This document shows, one piece after another, positions 47,247-60,600 of a stretch of 64,000 bases of DNA (within the stretch, counting starts at the first letter, position 1; each line of letters starts with the position of its first letter). A model generated the notes under the pieces. That model did no database searches, had not been told where the DNA came from, and was given only the letters and a program-made list of their open reading frames with translations. The translations under genes and the position numbers were made by a program. The stretch is from Brugia malayi (lineage: Eukaryota; Nematoda; Chromadorea; Rhabditida; Onchocercidae): positions 9,993,001-10,057,000 of the forward strand of contig NW_025062478.1 in assembly GCF_000002995.4 (NCBI RefSeq), given 5' to 3'.

Positions 47247-48562
47247 ATGGGACGTAGGATACGTGTACAGCGTAAAGGACCGGGTGGTATTTTTAAAGCC
47301 CATAACAAACACCGGAAGGGAGCAGCTAAGTTACGACCAGTCGATTATGCGGAGCGACATGGTTACATTAAGGGGGTGGTGAAAACCATTATGCATGATC
47401 CAGGACGTGGAGCTCCACTTGCACTTGTCGAATTTCGTGATCCTTATCGGTATAAAATTTTGAAGAGTACAATGATTGCCGCCGAGGGGATGCATACTGG
47501 ACAATTTATTTATTGTGGACGAAAAGGTATCATTTCCTACCTTTTCTTGGGCAAGAATATATAAATATGTTACTGTAGTGAGCGTTACTTGTGCCGACGA
47601 TCGTTGAGTTTAATAACTCATGGGAAATTGGACTTTATGCATCATATGAAATGTAAAATACTGCTGTTATAGTTGTAACAGGAAATTCGTTTCGTTTCAG
47701 CTCAAGTTCAAGTTGGTAACATACTTCCACTTTCCGAATTACCTGAAGGAACTACTGTCTGCAATTTAGAAGAAAAGACTGGTGATCGTGGCCGTCTTGC
47801 ACGTACCTCAGGTGAGTGAAATGCATCTTTTCTGAAAAGATGTGTATGATCTCAGGAAGACCGGGAAACAAAGACGATTAGATACAGATCCAGATGTGAT
47901 CCAGAATTGTAGCACTTTGTTTTTAAACCATTTATACAGTTTTATTAGCCTATATACACTTTTGTAGGCAATTATGCCACTGTTGTTGCACACAATCCAG
48001 AAACTAAGAAAACTCGTGTTCGTTTGCCTTCTGGCGCAAAGAAAGTCTTGGATTCTTCAAACAGAGCAATGATCGGTATGTTTTAATTTTATGAAATTAC
48101 TCGTGTATTTTGTCGGAATACTTGTCAGTTGTATTTCGTTCACGCATGTCTGGGCCAAATTTGTGAAAATCTTTGGCATATTAATTTCAATCAGATTTGA
48201 TTCAGATGTGAAATGTAATGTGAATGTATTGTTTTTGTCCCTTATTTGATACTAAAATTTACTTTTTAATATGTTTAGGTATTGTCGCAGGTGGTGGTAG
48301 AACAGACAAACCACTGTTGAAAGCAGGAAATGCATATCACAAATACAAGGCTAAGCGCAACTGTTGGCCAACAGTACGTGGTGTTGCAATGAATCCTGTA
48401 GAACATCCTCATGGTGGTGGTAACCACCAACACATTGGTCATCCGTCAACCGTGAAGCGTGGAACAAGTGCTGGACGTAAAGTAGGTCTTATTGCGGCAC
48501 GCAGAACCGGCAGAATTCGTGGTGGCAAGCCAGAAAAACACGGAAAGGAAGAAACAGTTTAA
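47247..48562 (+). CDS. rpl-2: 60S ribosomal protein L8 (uL2)
   Basis: Four exons joined in phase (47247-47526, 47701-47811, 47968-48075, 48279-48562) encode 260 aa, the family's usual length in animals. uL2 is a core large-subunit protein binding 23S/28S-type rRNA near the peptidyl-transferase centre and bridging the subunits. The N-terminus [19 protein letters not shown] is typical. [12 protein letters not shown] and [20 protein letters not shown] follow. The catalytic-centre signature is present as [19 protein letters not shown], followed by [18 protein letters not shown]. The three introns are short (about 156-203 nt) and less homopolymeric than elsewhere in the window. C. elegans names its L8 gene rpl-2; the symbol here is by homology. 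Confidence 0.98.
47819..47851 (+). other. Hairpin in RPL8 intron 2
   Basis: CATCTTTT and AAAAGATG form an 8-bp perfect stem around a short loop within the intron at 47812-47967. Ribosomal protein introns often host snoRNAs, but I do not find a convincing C/D or H/ACA box set, so no RNA gene is called. Confidence 0.3.
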
Positions 48563-48652
48563 AACTGAAAATGGCTCACTTTCCTTTTTTTTCATGTCAT
48601 TATTATTGGTTAACACTCCTTGGAGTGTATTTTATTGTTTTATAAATATCAA

Positions 48653-48658
48653 AATAAA
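48653..48658 (+). promoter_or_regulatory. Polyadenylation signal AATAAA of RPL8
   Basis: A canonical hexamer about 90 nt after the stop codon. The convergent phosphatase gene has a matching AATAAA on the minus strand at 48870-48875, so the two transcripts end within roughly 200 bp of each other. Confidence 0.7.
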
Positions 48659-48869
48659 TTTTCTGTTAACACTATTCGTGAGTTCATTATGCATCTTTTA
48701 AATATCAGAGCATTACTATGAGAATGGGTGCTTTACGTGAAGTAAAGCATAGTATTATTTTACAGCTTTTAGCAACTTCTCTCAACTTTCCTGTTCATCA
48801 GAATATACTCCAATTGATATTGCGATTCATTTTCCAATGTCAGTAAATAATGATATGATTGTATGAATT

Positions 48870-48875
48870 TTTATT
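48870..48875 (-). promoter_or_regulatory. Polyadenylation signal AATAAA of the TULA-like gene
   Basis: TTTATT on the plus strand, about 65 nt past the stop codon at 48939 in the direction of transcription. Assigned by position. Confidence 0.55.
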
Positions 48876-48938
48876 TTATTACATTTTTGAAAGAAACACA
48901 GACTAAGTTTCAGCATTCATTTAAGTTTTCTGAAATTT

Positions 48939-50798
48939 TCATATTACAATGCGTTCACGCATAGCAAAATCTCGATTAATTTTTGAGCTAAAATTCATAT
49001 AAGTAATTGGTGGTAAAGCAGTTTCATTATACGACCATCGACCATCATCCATTCGATCGATAATTGCCGTACAGCAATAAGGGAATTTTGCGCCATGGTT
49101 GATCAATTCTCGAGCAAGGACTGTTCGTGATGGTTCTCGAAATGCACCAATTGCTAAATCTACCGTTGATGCATGTCCAACAATCTATAATTTAAATGGT
49201 TCAGAAAAAAGGGATTAATCTCTAGACGATATTATCATATTACTAGTAAATTATAATCTAGCAATTAAGAAATATAATTATCTATTAATTTCCAAAATTT
49301 ATTTCCTTCATCTAAAAAAAATTTTTTTCCAATTTTGTATTTTCAATTTTAATAATTTCAATAAAATTTACCAAAATTAAAGCACCATCAGTTCGTTCAC
49401 TCCATTCATTTGTTTTAGCTAATTTTTGTAACAAATTTTGTACACGTTTACTATACATTTCAACTGTTTCATTCATTTGCCAAATCTACAAATTTCAAAT
49501 TTAATCAACAAACTTACTATTTATTTCATCAACTCAATATTGATAATTTCTCTTATCATTCCCATGATTAACATATATTGATTATTTATTATTATATGTA
49601 ACAGTAAAAGTTGGATAATTTTGCTTTATTAGCATATTTTTATACATTAATTAGTAATATTTATGATTGTAAAATTATTTTTCAAAAAAGAAAAAACAAA
49701 TAACAAACAAACTTAAAATTTATGGAAATTTTTATATTAATTTCTTCAAATTATTATCAAAAAATCAATAATCACTTACATTTTCCATTGTTTCAAATGG
49801 TACATAATTAATATCAATGTTAAATTTAGCATTGTAAAGTTCTTCAGGTGTTGCAAATTTTGGTTGTCCATTTGGATGAAGATCAGTAAATTCAAAAAGT
49901 GTTGGTTCAATGCGAATTTTAATTTCACTTTCTTTTCCCATTCCTTTTAAAACTGATTGTGCTGTTTGTATGCATCGTAATGCTGGTGATGCATAAATGA
50001 TGTCTGGAAAAAAAAAATTTTTTTTTTTTTTTTTTTTAACAATTTATAAAAGTTTAAAATTAAATTAAATTCCAACTATCAGATTGTTTACAAGAAAGAT
50101 TAAATTAAATTTCAATTATCAGATTGTTTACAAGAAAGATTAAACTGAATTTAATTTATCAAATTGTATGCAAGAAAGATTACAATTTAGATTGTTTTAA
50201 ATGCTAATTAATTAATTACCTGAATTTGTTAGTTTGATAATTCATTTAGCAGCTTATTTAATCATTTAAATTTAAATTGATAAAGCTATACATTGTAATA
50301 TTTATGAGAGAAACAATTTATTTGTTTATAATTTTGAAGTAAATTAAAAATTAAAACTAAGATTAGAAAATTTTTAACATTTCTTTTGACCTTTATCATT
50401 AATAACAAACCTGGTGTAGATTTATTAATAAGAAGACCTCTTCCAACCATTTCTGCAAGTACAAAACCCATTTCCGAAATTATCGTATCATCTTCGTAAT
50501 GCTTGAACGGTCGTTTCAATTCCGGAAGACTGAATGGCTTAAGAGAGAAAAATAATAGCAAACAAATATTTTAACAAATTAATTATTAATAAATCAGGAA
50601 TGAACAATAAAAACTGCATTATTATTAAGGAAAACTGATTTGACATAGCTAATTTATACCATATTTAAATCAAAGGCCTGATATAATCCGGTTGATGTAG
50701 ATTTACGGATCCAATCCGGAAATAAATCATCAATTCGTTCACCGTGTCGCATAACTACTAAACGGCATGGCAACATTTGTCTTGCATTACTATTTGCG
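48939..50798 (-). CDS. Histidine phosphatase, UBASH3/TULA-type
   Basis: Five exons joined in phase: 50660-50798, 50411-50537, 49780-50003, 49372-49485, 48939-49184. If translation starts at the ATG at 50776 the product is 275 aa, which is the phosphatase domain alone. All catalytic elements of the phosphoglycerate-mutase-like superfamily are visible: LVVMRHGERIDD (nucleophilic His), IIYASPALRCIQTA (phosphate-binding Arg), IRIEPTLFEF (acidic residue after the Arg) and LIVGHASTVD (second His). The run NAKFNIDINY and the SPALRC.QTA block match the UBASH3/TULA branch, whose vertebrate members are tyrosine phosphatases and whose insect relatives remove phosphate from ecdysteroid phosphates. The UBA and SH3 domains of vertebrate TULA are absent. 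Substrate is unknown. An upstream 66-nt exon-like segment joins in phase, so the N-terminus may be longer. Confidence 0.9.
50040..50185. repeat. Three copies of a ~43-50-bp unit in a TULA-like intron
   Basis: Units share ATCAGATTGTTTACAAGAAAGATTAAA; the third is more diverged (ATCAAATTGTATGCAAGAAAGATTAC). They sit in the intron between the second and third coding exons. Confidence 0.8.
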
Positions 50799-51119
50799 CT
50801 TTAATTAAAAAAAAAAAAAGGAAAACTGATAAATCAATTCAAAAAATTAGTACAATTTAAAAAAAAGGCATTTTTCCGGATATCCAAGTTTGTTTTTTGG
50901 TCCGGAAAAAAGCATTTTCATATTTAATAACTTTTCGTATTTTTCTCCCTTCTTCCGGAATATTATATCTTCATTCCTCTTATCATTTTCATTAATTCTA
51001 ACAATTTCATTTCAATAATATTTAAAAATTAATTACTTTAATAAATATAACTGTTAAAATTAAAAGTTTTGATTTTTCTTTTAAACATAAATTTAAAAAA
51101 TTTTTGAAAAAATTTTTAC

Positions 51120-51185
51120 CTCTTTTTAATGTTATTATTTGCATCAGATTTTGCACTATTTTGATTTCTCTCTAAATAATTTTCC
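51120..51185 (-). CDS. Possible 5' exon of the TULA-like gene
   Basis: TTTCTAAG precedes 66 nt open in one frame (NYLERNQNSAKSDANNN core), followed by a GTAAAA donor that joins the exon at 50660-50798 in phase. I find no in-frame ATG in it and no clear exon upstream: the ATG exon candidate near 51281-51293 ends in the wrong phase. It may be a 5' UTR exon receiving a spliced leader, or coding with an unseen start. Confidence 0.45.
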
Positions 51186-51682
51186 CTTAGAAATTGATGA
51201 GTAATTAAAAAAAAAAAAAAAAAAATAAAATAAGAAGCAAAAAATTTTTTAATGATTTAAAATGAAATTTAACAAATACCTTCACTTATCATTTCAATAA
51301 GTAAATTATCAAATAAACCAATCAGAAGGGAATTTTGTATTGACAATAATTTTCATATCAAAGAAATCATTTATAAGAATAAATAAAAATATTATTATAA
51401 TTACTATTATGCTAAAAGTTCACGTGTACTTAAATTTTTTTACGTGGACTTAAACTTATATTCAAAATTATTTTAATTTTTTCGCCTTTTCTATTCCATA
51501 TTTTATGCAATAATAATAAAAATAATTGAAAAATAATATCAAATTTTTGCAAAATTTTTATTCAATTTTTTTTTTTCTTTTTGACTAATTAACAAAAAAG
51601 GGAAAAAAAGAAATTATTATCAGTGATATTATCAGTGATAAATGGTTTAATTAATAAATCATTGCGTAGAATTTATCAATCT

Positions 51683-54600
51683 TCAATTATTTTCCATTAA
51701 AAAATGCATTTCAGCTTTAAATTCATGCAATGCTAAACCAATCGAATCACAATTATCAATACAACAACAAACAATCCTTTCCTTATCACTATCGCCTGTT
51801 GCGCTTAACTCTGATACAATGCCGCATTCTTCATAGAATAATTTTTCGGCGCAAACTAGATCATCATCTAGAATTAAATTAAATTTTTGTAGAAAATGAA
51901 AAGAGAAGAATTATTTCATAAAAGTTACACTAAGAAATAGTTTAAACTAAATAGCAATAATAAAATTTTTAATTTAATTTTTTTTAAATTATTATTTGTT
52001 TTATTTTCTTCCCATTAAATTTTAAATATAAAAAATCTAATCAAATTTGATAGAGAAATAAAATAAATCACACACAAATGTTAATTCATCAATTATTTGA
52101 ATTATTTAATTTTTTTAATGAATATTTGCAGAAGTCAAAATTAGGAACAAATGATTAGTTTTGAGAAAATTAAAATTAAAATAAACAATTAGTTTTTATT
52201 ATATTAATAATTTAAATTGATCAAATAATAATTTAAATTAATCAAATCATTTATTTTGTTTCTCAAAATTTTGCTTCTCATAAAGAAATTATAATTCAAA
52301 CAAATATTTTTCAATGAAATATTTTTTTTTTTTGTTTTATTTGAAAAAAAAGTAAAATTTATCAAAGACATTTTAATTAAATTTAGCAATTATTTTAAAA
52401 ATTATACTGCAAAAGATTTTGTTGTAATGAAATATTAATTATAAAAAATGGATGGTTAAAATTAAATTTTTGAAATATTATAATTAAATTATTCTTTTGT
52501 AGAAAAAAAAAAGAATTTAAATAATAATTTAATATTTACTTTCTTCCTCATCAAATTTCGGTATTTTTTTTACGCATGCGCTTGTTATTTTAGCTTCCTT
52601 TTTTTCACCTAAAAATTGCAGATTTCCAAAAATCTGATAAAACTTTAAACTTTAAATTTAATTAATTAATAAAAGGAAATAACATAAATGCTATAATAAA
52701 CAATATTTGTTACTTATTTATTTTTTTTTTTTTCATAAAAGAATATTTGCTAATTTGTAAATTTTAAGACATCAAAAATGGTAAATATTATTTTAATTAA
52801 ATTAATCATTAGCAAAAATTAATAGGAATGTTCTCTTAATAGATTTTTTAAAATATTTGAGAAAAAATTCATCAAAGTTTGAAGCTTTTTTTTTTCCAAT
52901 AATATTTTATCAAAGTTTTTTCTGATAAAATTTGATAACTAACAATTAACAATGATAGTACTAAAAATGCTTTCACTATGACAATATGCGTGTTCGTTTG
53001 ACGTTGAATACGTTAGTAATTCATTTGGAAACATTCTTCTAGTCTTTGAAAATAAATAAAAAATATTATTAACGAATAAAAATGATTAATTATTGTTGTT
53101 AGTTCTAAATCACGTATAAACGTGCGTCATTTAGAGTTAATAACGCACATATTTCAAATATACAAATTAATTAAATAAATAAAAATATATAGAAAAACAC
53201 GTATAAATATACAAAAATTGAAGTGTACGCGTGGTTTAGAGTACTTATACGTGATTTCTACAAATGTATATTTTTACGTGAATACTACAAATGCATATTT
53301 ATACGTAAACACTACGAGTGCATGCATATTTGTACGTAAACACTACGAGTGCATGCATATTTGTACGTGAATACTACGAGTGCATGCATATTTGTACGTG
53401 AATACTACGAGTGCATGCATATTTGTACGTGAATACTACGAGTGCATGCATATTTGTACGTGAATACTACGAGTGCATGCATATTTGTACGTGAATACTA
53501 CGAGTGCATGCATATTTGTACGTGAATACTACGAGTGCATGCATATTTGTACGTAAACACTACGAGTGCATGCATATTTGTACGTAAACACTACGAGTGC
53601 ATGCATATTTGTACGTGAATACTACGAGTGCATGCATATTTGTACGTGAATACTACGAGTGCATGCATATTTGTACGTGAATACTACGAGTGCATGCATA
53701 TTTGTACGTGAATACTACGAGTGCATGCATATTTGTACGTGAATACTACGAGTGCATGCATATTTGTACGTGAATACTACGAGTGCATGCATATTTGTAC
53801 GTGAATACTACGAGTGCATGCATATTTTGTACGTGAATACTACGAGTGCATGCATATTTGTACGTGAATACTACGAGTGCATGCATATTTGTACGTGAAT
53901 ACTACGAGTGCATGCATATTTGTACGTGAATACTACGAGTGCATGCATATTTGTACGTGAATACTACGAGTGCATGCATATTTGTACGTGAATACTACGA
54001 GTGCATGCATATTTGTACGTGAATACTACGAGTGCATGCATATTTGTACGTGAATACTACGAGTGCATGCATATTTGTACGTGAATACTACGAGTGCATG
54101 CATATTTGTACGTGAATACTACGAGTGCATGCATATTTGTACGTGAATACTACGAGTGCATGCATATTTGTACGTGAATACTACGAGTGCATGCATATTT
54201 GTACGTGAATACTACGAGTGCATGCATATTTGTACGTGAATACTACGAGTGCATGCATATTTGTACGTGAATACTACGAGTGCATGCATATTTGTACGTG
54301 AATACTACGAGTGCATGCATATTTGTACGTGAATACTACGAGTGCATGCATATTTGTACGTGAATACTACGAGTGCATGCATATTTGTACGTGAATACTA
54401 CGAGTGCATGCATATTTGTACGTGAATACTACGAGTGCATGCATATTTGTACGTGAATACTACGAGTGCATGCATATTTGTACGTAAACACTACGAGTGC
54501 ATGCATATTTGTACGTGAATACTACGAGTGCATGCATATTTGTACGTGAATACTACTACGAGTGCATGCATATTTGTACGTGAATGCATGCATATTTGTA

Positions 54601-57600
54601 CGTAAACACTACGAGTGCATGCATATTTGTACGTAAATACTACGAGTGCATGCATATTTGTACGTACGTGAATACTACGAGTGCATGCATATTTGTACGT
54701 GAATACTACGAGTGCATGCATATTTGTACGTGAATACTACGAGTGCATGCATATTTGTACGTGAATACTACGAGTGCATGCGTATTTGTACGTGAATACT
54801 ACGAGTGCATGCATATTTGTACGTGAATACTACGAGTGCATGCATATTTGTACGTAAACACTACGAGTGCATGCATATTTGTACGTAAATACTACGAGTG
54901 CATGCATATTTGTACGTAAATACTACGAGTGCATGCATATTTGTACGTGAATACTACGAGTGCATGCGTATTTGTACGTGAATACTACGAGTGCATGCGT
55001 ATTTGTACGTGAATACTACGAGTGCATGCATATTTGTACGTAAATACTAGAGTGCATGCATATTTGTACGTGAATACTACGAGTGCATGCATATTTGTAC
55101 GTGAATGCCACGAACAGTTTAAAAGTGCCGAGAAATAATTAATTGTTAATAGTAATGAAAATTTTAATTAATGATAATATTATCAGAAATAATTCAATAC
55201 TAATATATAAAATCATTAAAAATTTTTTTTTAATTTCTGTAATATTTCTAATTGATAGAATCATTTATTATAATAAATATTTATTAAAATAATTTATTAT
55301 AAATTTGAAAAAAAAAAGCATTAAAAAATTTACTTTTGATAAATTAATTTGATGAATGGCAAATTGTAAAGCTTTGCCTTTTTCATAAGAATTTAAATTG
55401 CATGGCTTACGATTGTTATATTCATTACGACAAATACACATTATCATTTCATTTTCTATCAAATTCATACATAATTGTGTACTCTCACCTGATCTACAAA
55501 TTTTAATTTAATTTTAATTTAATTAAATAATCAAAAATTGAAATGAAATACAATTCATATAGCGATTTATTCATTTATTAAGTGAAATCAATTCAAGAAA
55601 TGATTAATTATGTCTTACTTCAATTTGATTTTATATAATTTCATTTTATTTATAATTAGCAAAATAAACTTTCCAAACTATATTTTAGTAAAATATTTAA
55701 AATAATTATAGATTATTAATTTAATTTGATTTTATATGATTTAGTTTTATTTATAACCAGCAAAGCAAATTTTTTCAAACTACATTTTAGTTCTAATTTA
55801 TTCAAAAAAAAAAACAAAAAATAAAAATTTGAAATGAAATGAGTTTGAAGTTATTATAATAATTCATTTATTAATTAATTGAATTCAGTTCTAAAAAAGA
55901 AATTAATTAAGATTATTACTTCAAATTAAGTTTTATTTATAATTAACAAAATAAACTTTCGAAATTATTTATCTCATACAATTGCTGCTAATTAAAGTTT
56001 TAACATTTTTGAAAAAAATAAAAATAAATTTTTGAATATATAGTATGTAATTCAATGAGAATTGAATTGTCAATGAATGATTAAGTGATTATGATAAAAG
56101 GAAAAAGCAATTGAAATTATCAAATTGCCAATATATTTAAATAATTGAAATTATTTTTTTCTTTTTTTTTAAAAAAAGAAAAGAAGGAAATTTATGATAG
56201 ACGAAAATTTAAACTTACAATGCATACATTGTAAATGGAATCATTGCTAATTTAAATTTTGCTTGATTAATAAACGTTCGACGAACAGCATTTCCACTAA
56301 ATTCGTAATATAAATCTAAAAAAAATATTTGAAAATATTTTTCATTGTTTATTTAAAAAAAAAAAAATTGATTTAAATTTAAGAAAAATTCAAAATCAAT
56401 GTGAAAGATTATATTGCGATTAATAATATATTAATTCTAAATTACGATTAATAATATATTAATTCAAAATTACATTATTGGCAATTTTAAAATGCAAAAC
56501 TCAATTTTTTAATTGTAAAACAGTTTGAGACAACCTTTTATCATTGAAATTTATGTTAGTAAACAATGAATATTCTTATCATTTTCTTTTATCATCTTTA
56601 TCACTGCTATTATCAACATTATCATATATTTTTGTTTTGTTTGTAAATTTCAAATGATAAAGGATATTATATTTTAGTATTGGTTTATTGATTAAATTTA
56701 AATTTTCATAAAATATTAAATGTTTTTTCGTTGAGAAATTATAAAAACAAAAATTTCAAATAGTTTGAAAAGACAAAAATAATTTGTTTAGAAATTATAT
56801 TTATCAATGCAAATTGAAAAATTTAGAAAAATAAACAAAAAAACAAACTATTGCCAATTGCTTTAAAATCCAATATTGTCGCACAATATGGTGACAAATC
56901 GTTTACTTTAATTTTTATTCTATGATTGAATAGCAATGATTGTTTACCTTTATATTTTGCACAATAATATTTTCTATTCTGAAATAAAATTTTTGCAACC
57001 AATTCATAAGGAATTATTGAAATTTCGAAAATTGATAAATAATTAGTTAATTTATTCAAATGCAAAAATTTTAGTATTTATAAAATGTTGAAATATTGCA
57101 TAGGTAAATTGTTTAAATATATTTTTTAAATAGTTTGCAATTTTTTTTTAATATTTATAAAGTGTTTCAATATTTATATAATGTATTAATACTTATAAAA
57201 TATTGCATATATAAGTAGTTTAAATATTTTTTAAAATAGTTTATAATTTTTTTTTAATATTTATAAAATACTGGAATATTTCACAGGTAAGTAGCTTAAG
57301 TATACTTTTTAAATAGTTTATAATTTCTTTTTATTACTTATAAAATATTGAAATATTACATTTATTTATTACCAAATTTAATTTCTTTTGTTCAAATTCA
57401 AATTTTTTTCCTTTTTTTTTTTCTTTTTGAAATAACTGAAAAGAAAATAAAAGAATTAAGCGCTTTTTTTATTTTTTAAATTTAAAGGAAAAAAAAGAAG
57501 AAATATTTTACGGAATTTTGAGCTTTTTCAGCAATATTTTCCATTAAAATACTATCACAAGGTATTTCACCGGGCGCTGTTTGACATCGACATGCAAATA

Positions 57601-60600
57601 ATCTCAGTGGCATATATGTTGTCTCCAAATATTTCAATAATTTTGTTGATTTATAACAATAACGAGTTTGAAGATAATCATATTTCAACTGTAAACAAAA
57701 AAACATAAAAGCGCAAATTTACTTACTCACATAAATCATTTAAAGTTATTGTTTTGAATTTGTGATAGACGAAGATAAATATTATAAATAATGAAGTTAG
57801 TTATATGTCACTGATAATCACTGATAAATTTTTGCTTGTTTAATTTTATGTAACTGATAAGAATAAGTGTTAAAAGTTACATCAACATCAAGGTAATCAC
57901 ATTCATTTGGTTCTAATAATGCATATGAAAAATCAATTGGTTGAATTGCAGAACCTAAAACGAAAACAAAATAGAAATGATAAATGATTCTCTAAGGTTA
58001 ATTGTTAATGTCACACCAATCAATAGTTGTTAATTGTTAATGATCAATTAAAGTAATAAGTGAATAAATGTTAAATTTAAGTATTGGACTAATAATGGGG
58101 TAAAACTATAAGTGAACAAATTCAATAATGCTAAATGTTATAATAAAATACCAAGCTAATAAGCCAGTAAAGCAATAAGTGAATTTAGCAATACTAGATG
58201 TTATATAAAAAATGCCAAGTTAATAAGTCAGTAAAACAACGGGTGAATAAATTTAGCAATACTAAATGTTAAAACAAAGTGTCAAGCCTATAAGTCAGTA
58301 AAACAATAAGTGAAAAAATCGAGCAATACTAAATGTTATAAAAAAAATGCCAAGTTAATAAGTCGGTAAAACAATAGGCAAATAAATTTAACAATACTAA
58401 ATGTTAAAATAAAATGCCAAGCTGATAAGTCAATAAAACAATAAGTGAATAAATTTAGCAATACTAAATGTTAAAACAAAATGTCAAGCCTATAAGTCAG
58501 TAAAACAATAAGTGAATAAATTTAGCAATACTAAATGTTAAAACAAAATGTCAAGCCTATAAGTCAGTAAAACAATAAGTGAATAAATTTAGCAATACTA
58601 AATGTTAAAACAAAATGTCAAGCCTATAAGTCAGTAAAACAATAAGTAAATAATTTTAGCAATACTAAATGTTAAAACAAAATGTCAAGCCTATAAGTCA
58701 GTAAAACAATAAGTGAATAAATTTAGCAATACTAAATGTTAAAACAAAATGTCAAGCCTATAAGTCAGTAAAACAATAAGTGAATAAATTTAGCAATACT
58801 AAATGTTAAAACAAAATGTCAAGCCTATAAGTCAGTAAAACAATAAGTGAATAAATTTAGCAATACTAAATGTTAAAACAAAATGTCAAGCCTATAAGTC
58901 AGTAAAACAATAAGTGAATAAATTTAGCAATACTAAATGTTGTAAAAAAAATGCCAAGTTAATAAGTCGGTAAAACAATAGGCAAATAAATTTAACAATA
59001 CTAAATGTTAAAATAAAATGCCAAGCTGATAAGTCAATAAAACAATAAGTGAATAAATTTAACAATACTAAATGTTAAAACAAAATGCCAAGCTGATAAG
59101 TCAATTAAAAAAAACTTTTTTTCTTATAAAATTTAACAATGCTAAATGTTTTTTTTTTATAAATTTAGCAATGCTATGCTAAATGTTAGTGTAAAATACC
59201 GGGCAAAAAGAAAATAACAGAATTTTTTCTTTTAAAATTATAATTCATATCGTAGAGAGCATTTCCGGAAATGAAATGTAATAAGCATGAATGGTTAGCA
59301 TCCGGTTCAGTGGGATAAAAATAATCATGTAGAAAGTATTGATATTCATTATTAAATTTGCATAAATTAGGAATTGATTTTGTTGCTGTACGTTTTATAA
59401 TATCAACCTGAAAGAAGAACAAAAACGGAAAAAAAAAAACTTTAAAAAAAGTGAGGAAAATAAAATTATTTTTAAATTATCAATTTTATCAAAAATCAAA
59501 ATGTTATATCATTGGATATTCACTTTAAAAAAATTGAAATTAAATTAAAGTAAATAAATTTTTTTCTGCTTTTATTTCAAATTAAAGATATTATTTTTTT
59601 TTTTTTTTTTTTGAGTTAGAAATCCATATAAATATTATTTTAAATTTTACAAATTAAGAAAAAAAAATGTGCAAATTTTGATTTTAATTTTTATCTTTTA
59701 CTGCTTGCAAAATTAGAATGATTTGATTAAAAAAAAATTTAAAGATAATAAAATTAGTAAAAATTTAAACAAACATTATAGTTACAAAATGATCGATCAT
59801 TACAACAACACATAATATGATAATGCGCAAATGTCCTGCTAGTAGTGAATGGACATTGCGCATCGAGCGCTAAAATTATTGACTAATTTAATTTTGAATG
59901 AAAAATTTTTCAAAATTTTCACAAAACAAAAAGCTATCAATTCAAAAAGAAAGCAAACAAACTGATCATTTCAATTACAAAGAGAAAATGGAAAAAAAAA
60001 AAAACATTGAAAAATTCAAATATTTTGAAAAATTTAGTCTATAATAATAATTTTTAAAATAATAATTTGTTGTTGTTTTTTTTTTTTTATTTTTAAATAT
60101 TAAATAAGCGTAAAGTGGTTAAATTATGCAGTAAGATCATTTAATAATTTCAGAATTATTTTCAAAAAAAAAAACGGAGAATTAATTATTTAAATTCAAA
60201 TAATTCGAAAGATTCAAAATTATTCAAAAATTTAAAATAATTCGAAAGTAATAACAAACGTAAAAGTTGTGCACAATGAAATCGTAAAATGTCACTTGCT
60301 CGACTATCCCAATTACTTAAATTAATACATTGAAATGAATTTGTAATGATATTTACACGTTGTTCAATTAATTTCTTATAATAATTAATTTGTTCCATTT
60401 TATTTAAAATCGATAAATTCGGCTAAAAATTAAGCAAAAAAAAAATTGATAAAAATAAAAAATTGAATTAATTTCGAGAAGAAAAAGCAAATTATTAATT
60501 GCAAAAAAATTAAGCAAAATGAAATTATCTAATAATTTCAGTGAATTTAAATTTGAATTACTAAATATGTTTATATAAATATAATTTTTCTTTTTCTTTG

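Noticed and set aside
51281..51293. ATG exon (MISE) for the TULA-like gene
   Set aside because: It ends in phase 1 before GTATTT, while the next exon needs phase 2; reading it in the needed phase gives an immediate stop.
54491..54721. 76-codon minus-strand ORF (repeated Met-His-Ala-Leu-Val type peptide)
   Set aside because: It arises from the 31-bp array; the unit is not a multiple of three and only indels keep the frame open locally.
53258..55108. CRISPR-like array
   Set aside because: Units are contiguous 31-bp copies with no unique spacers, and the host is a eukaryote; this is a minisatellite.
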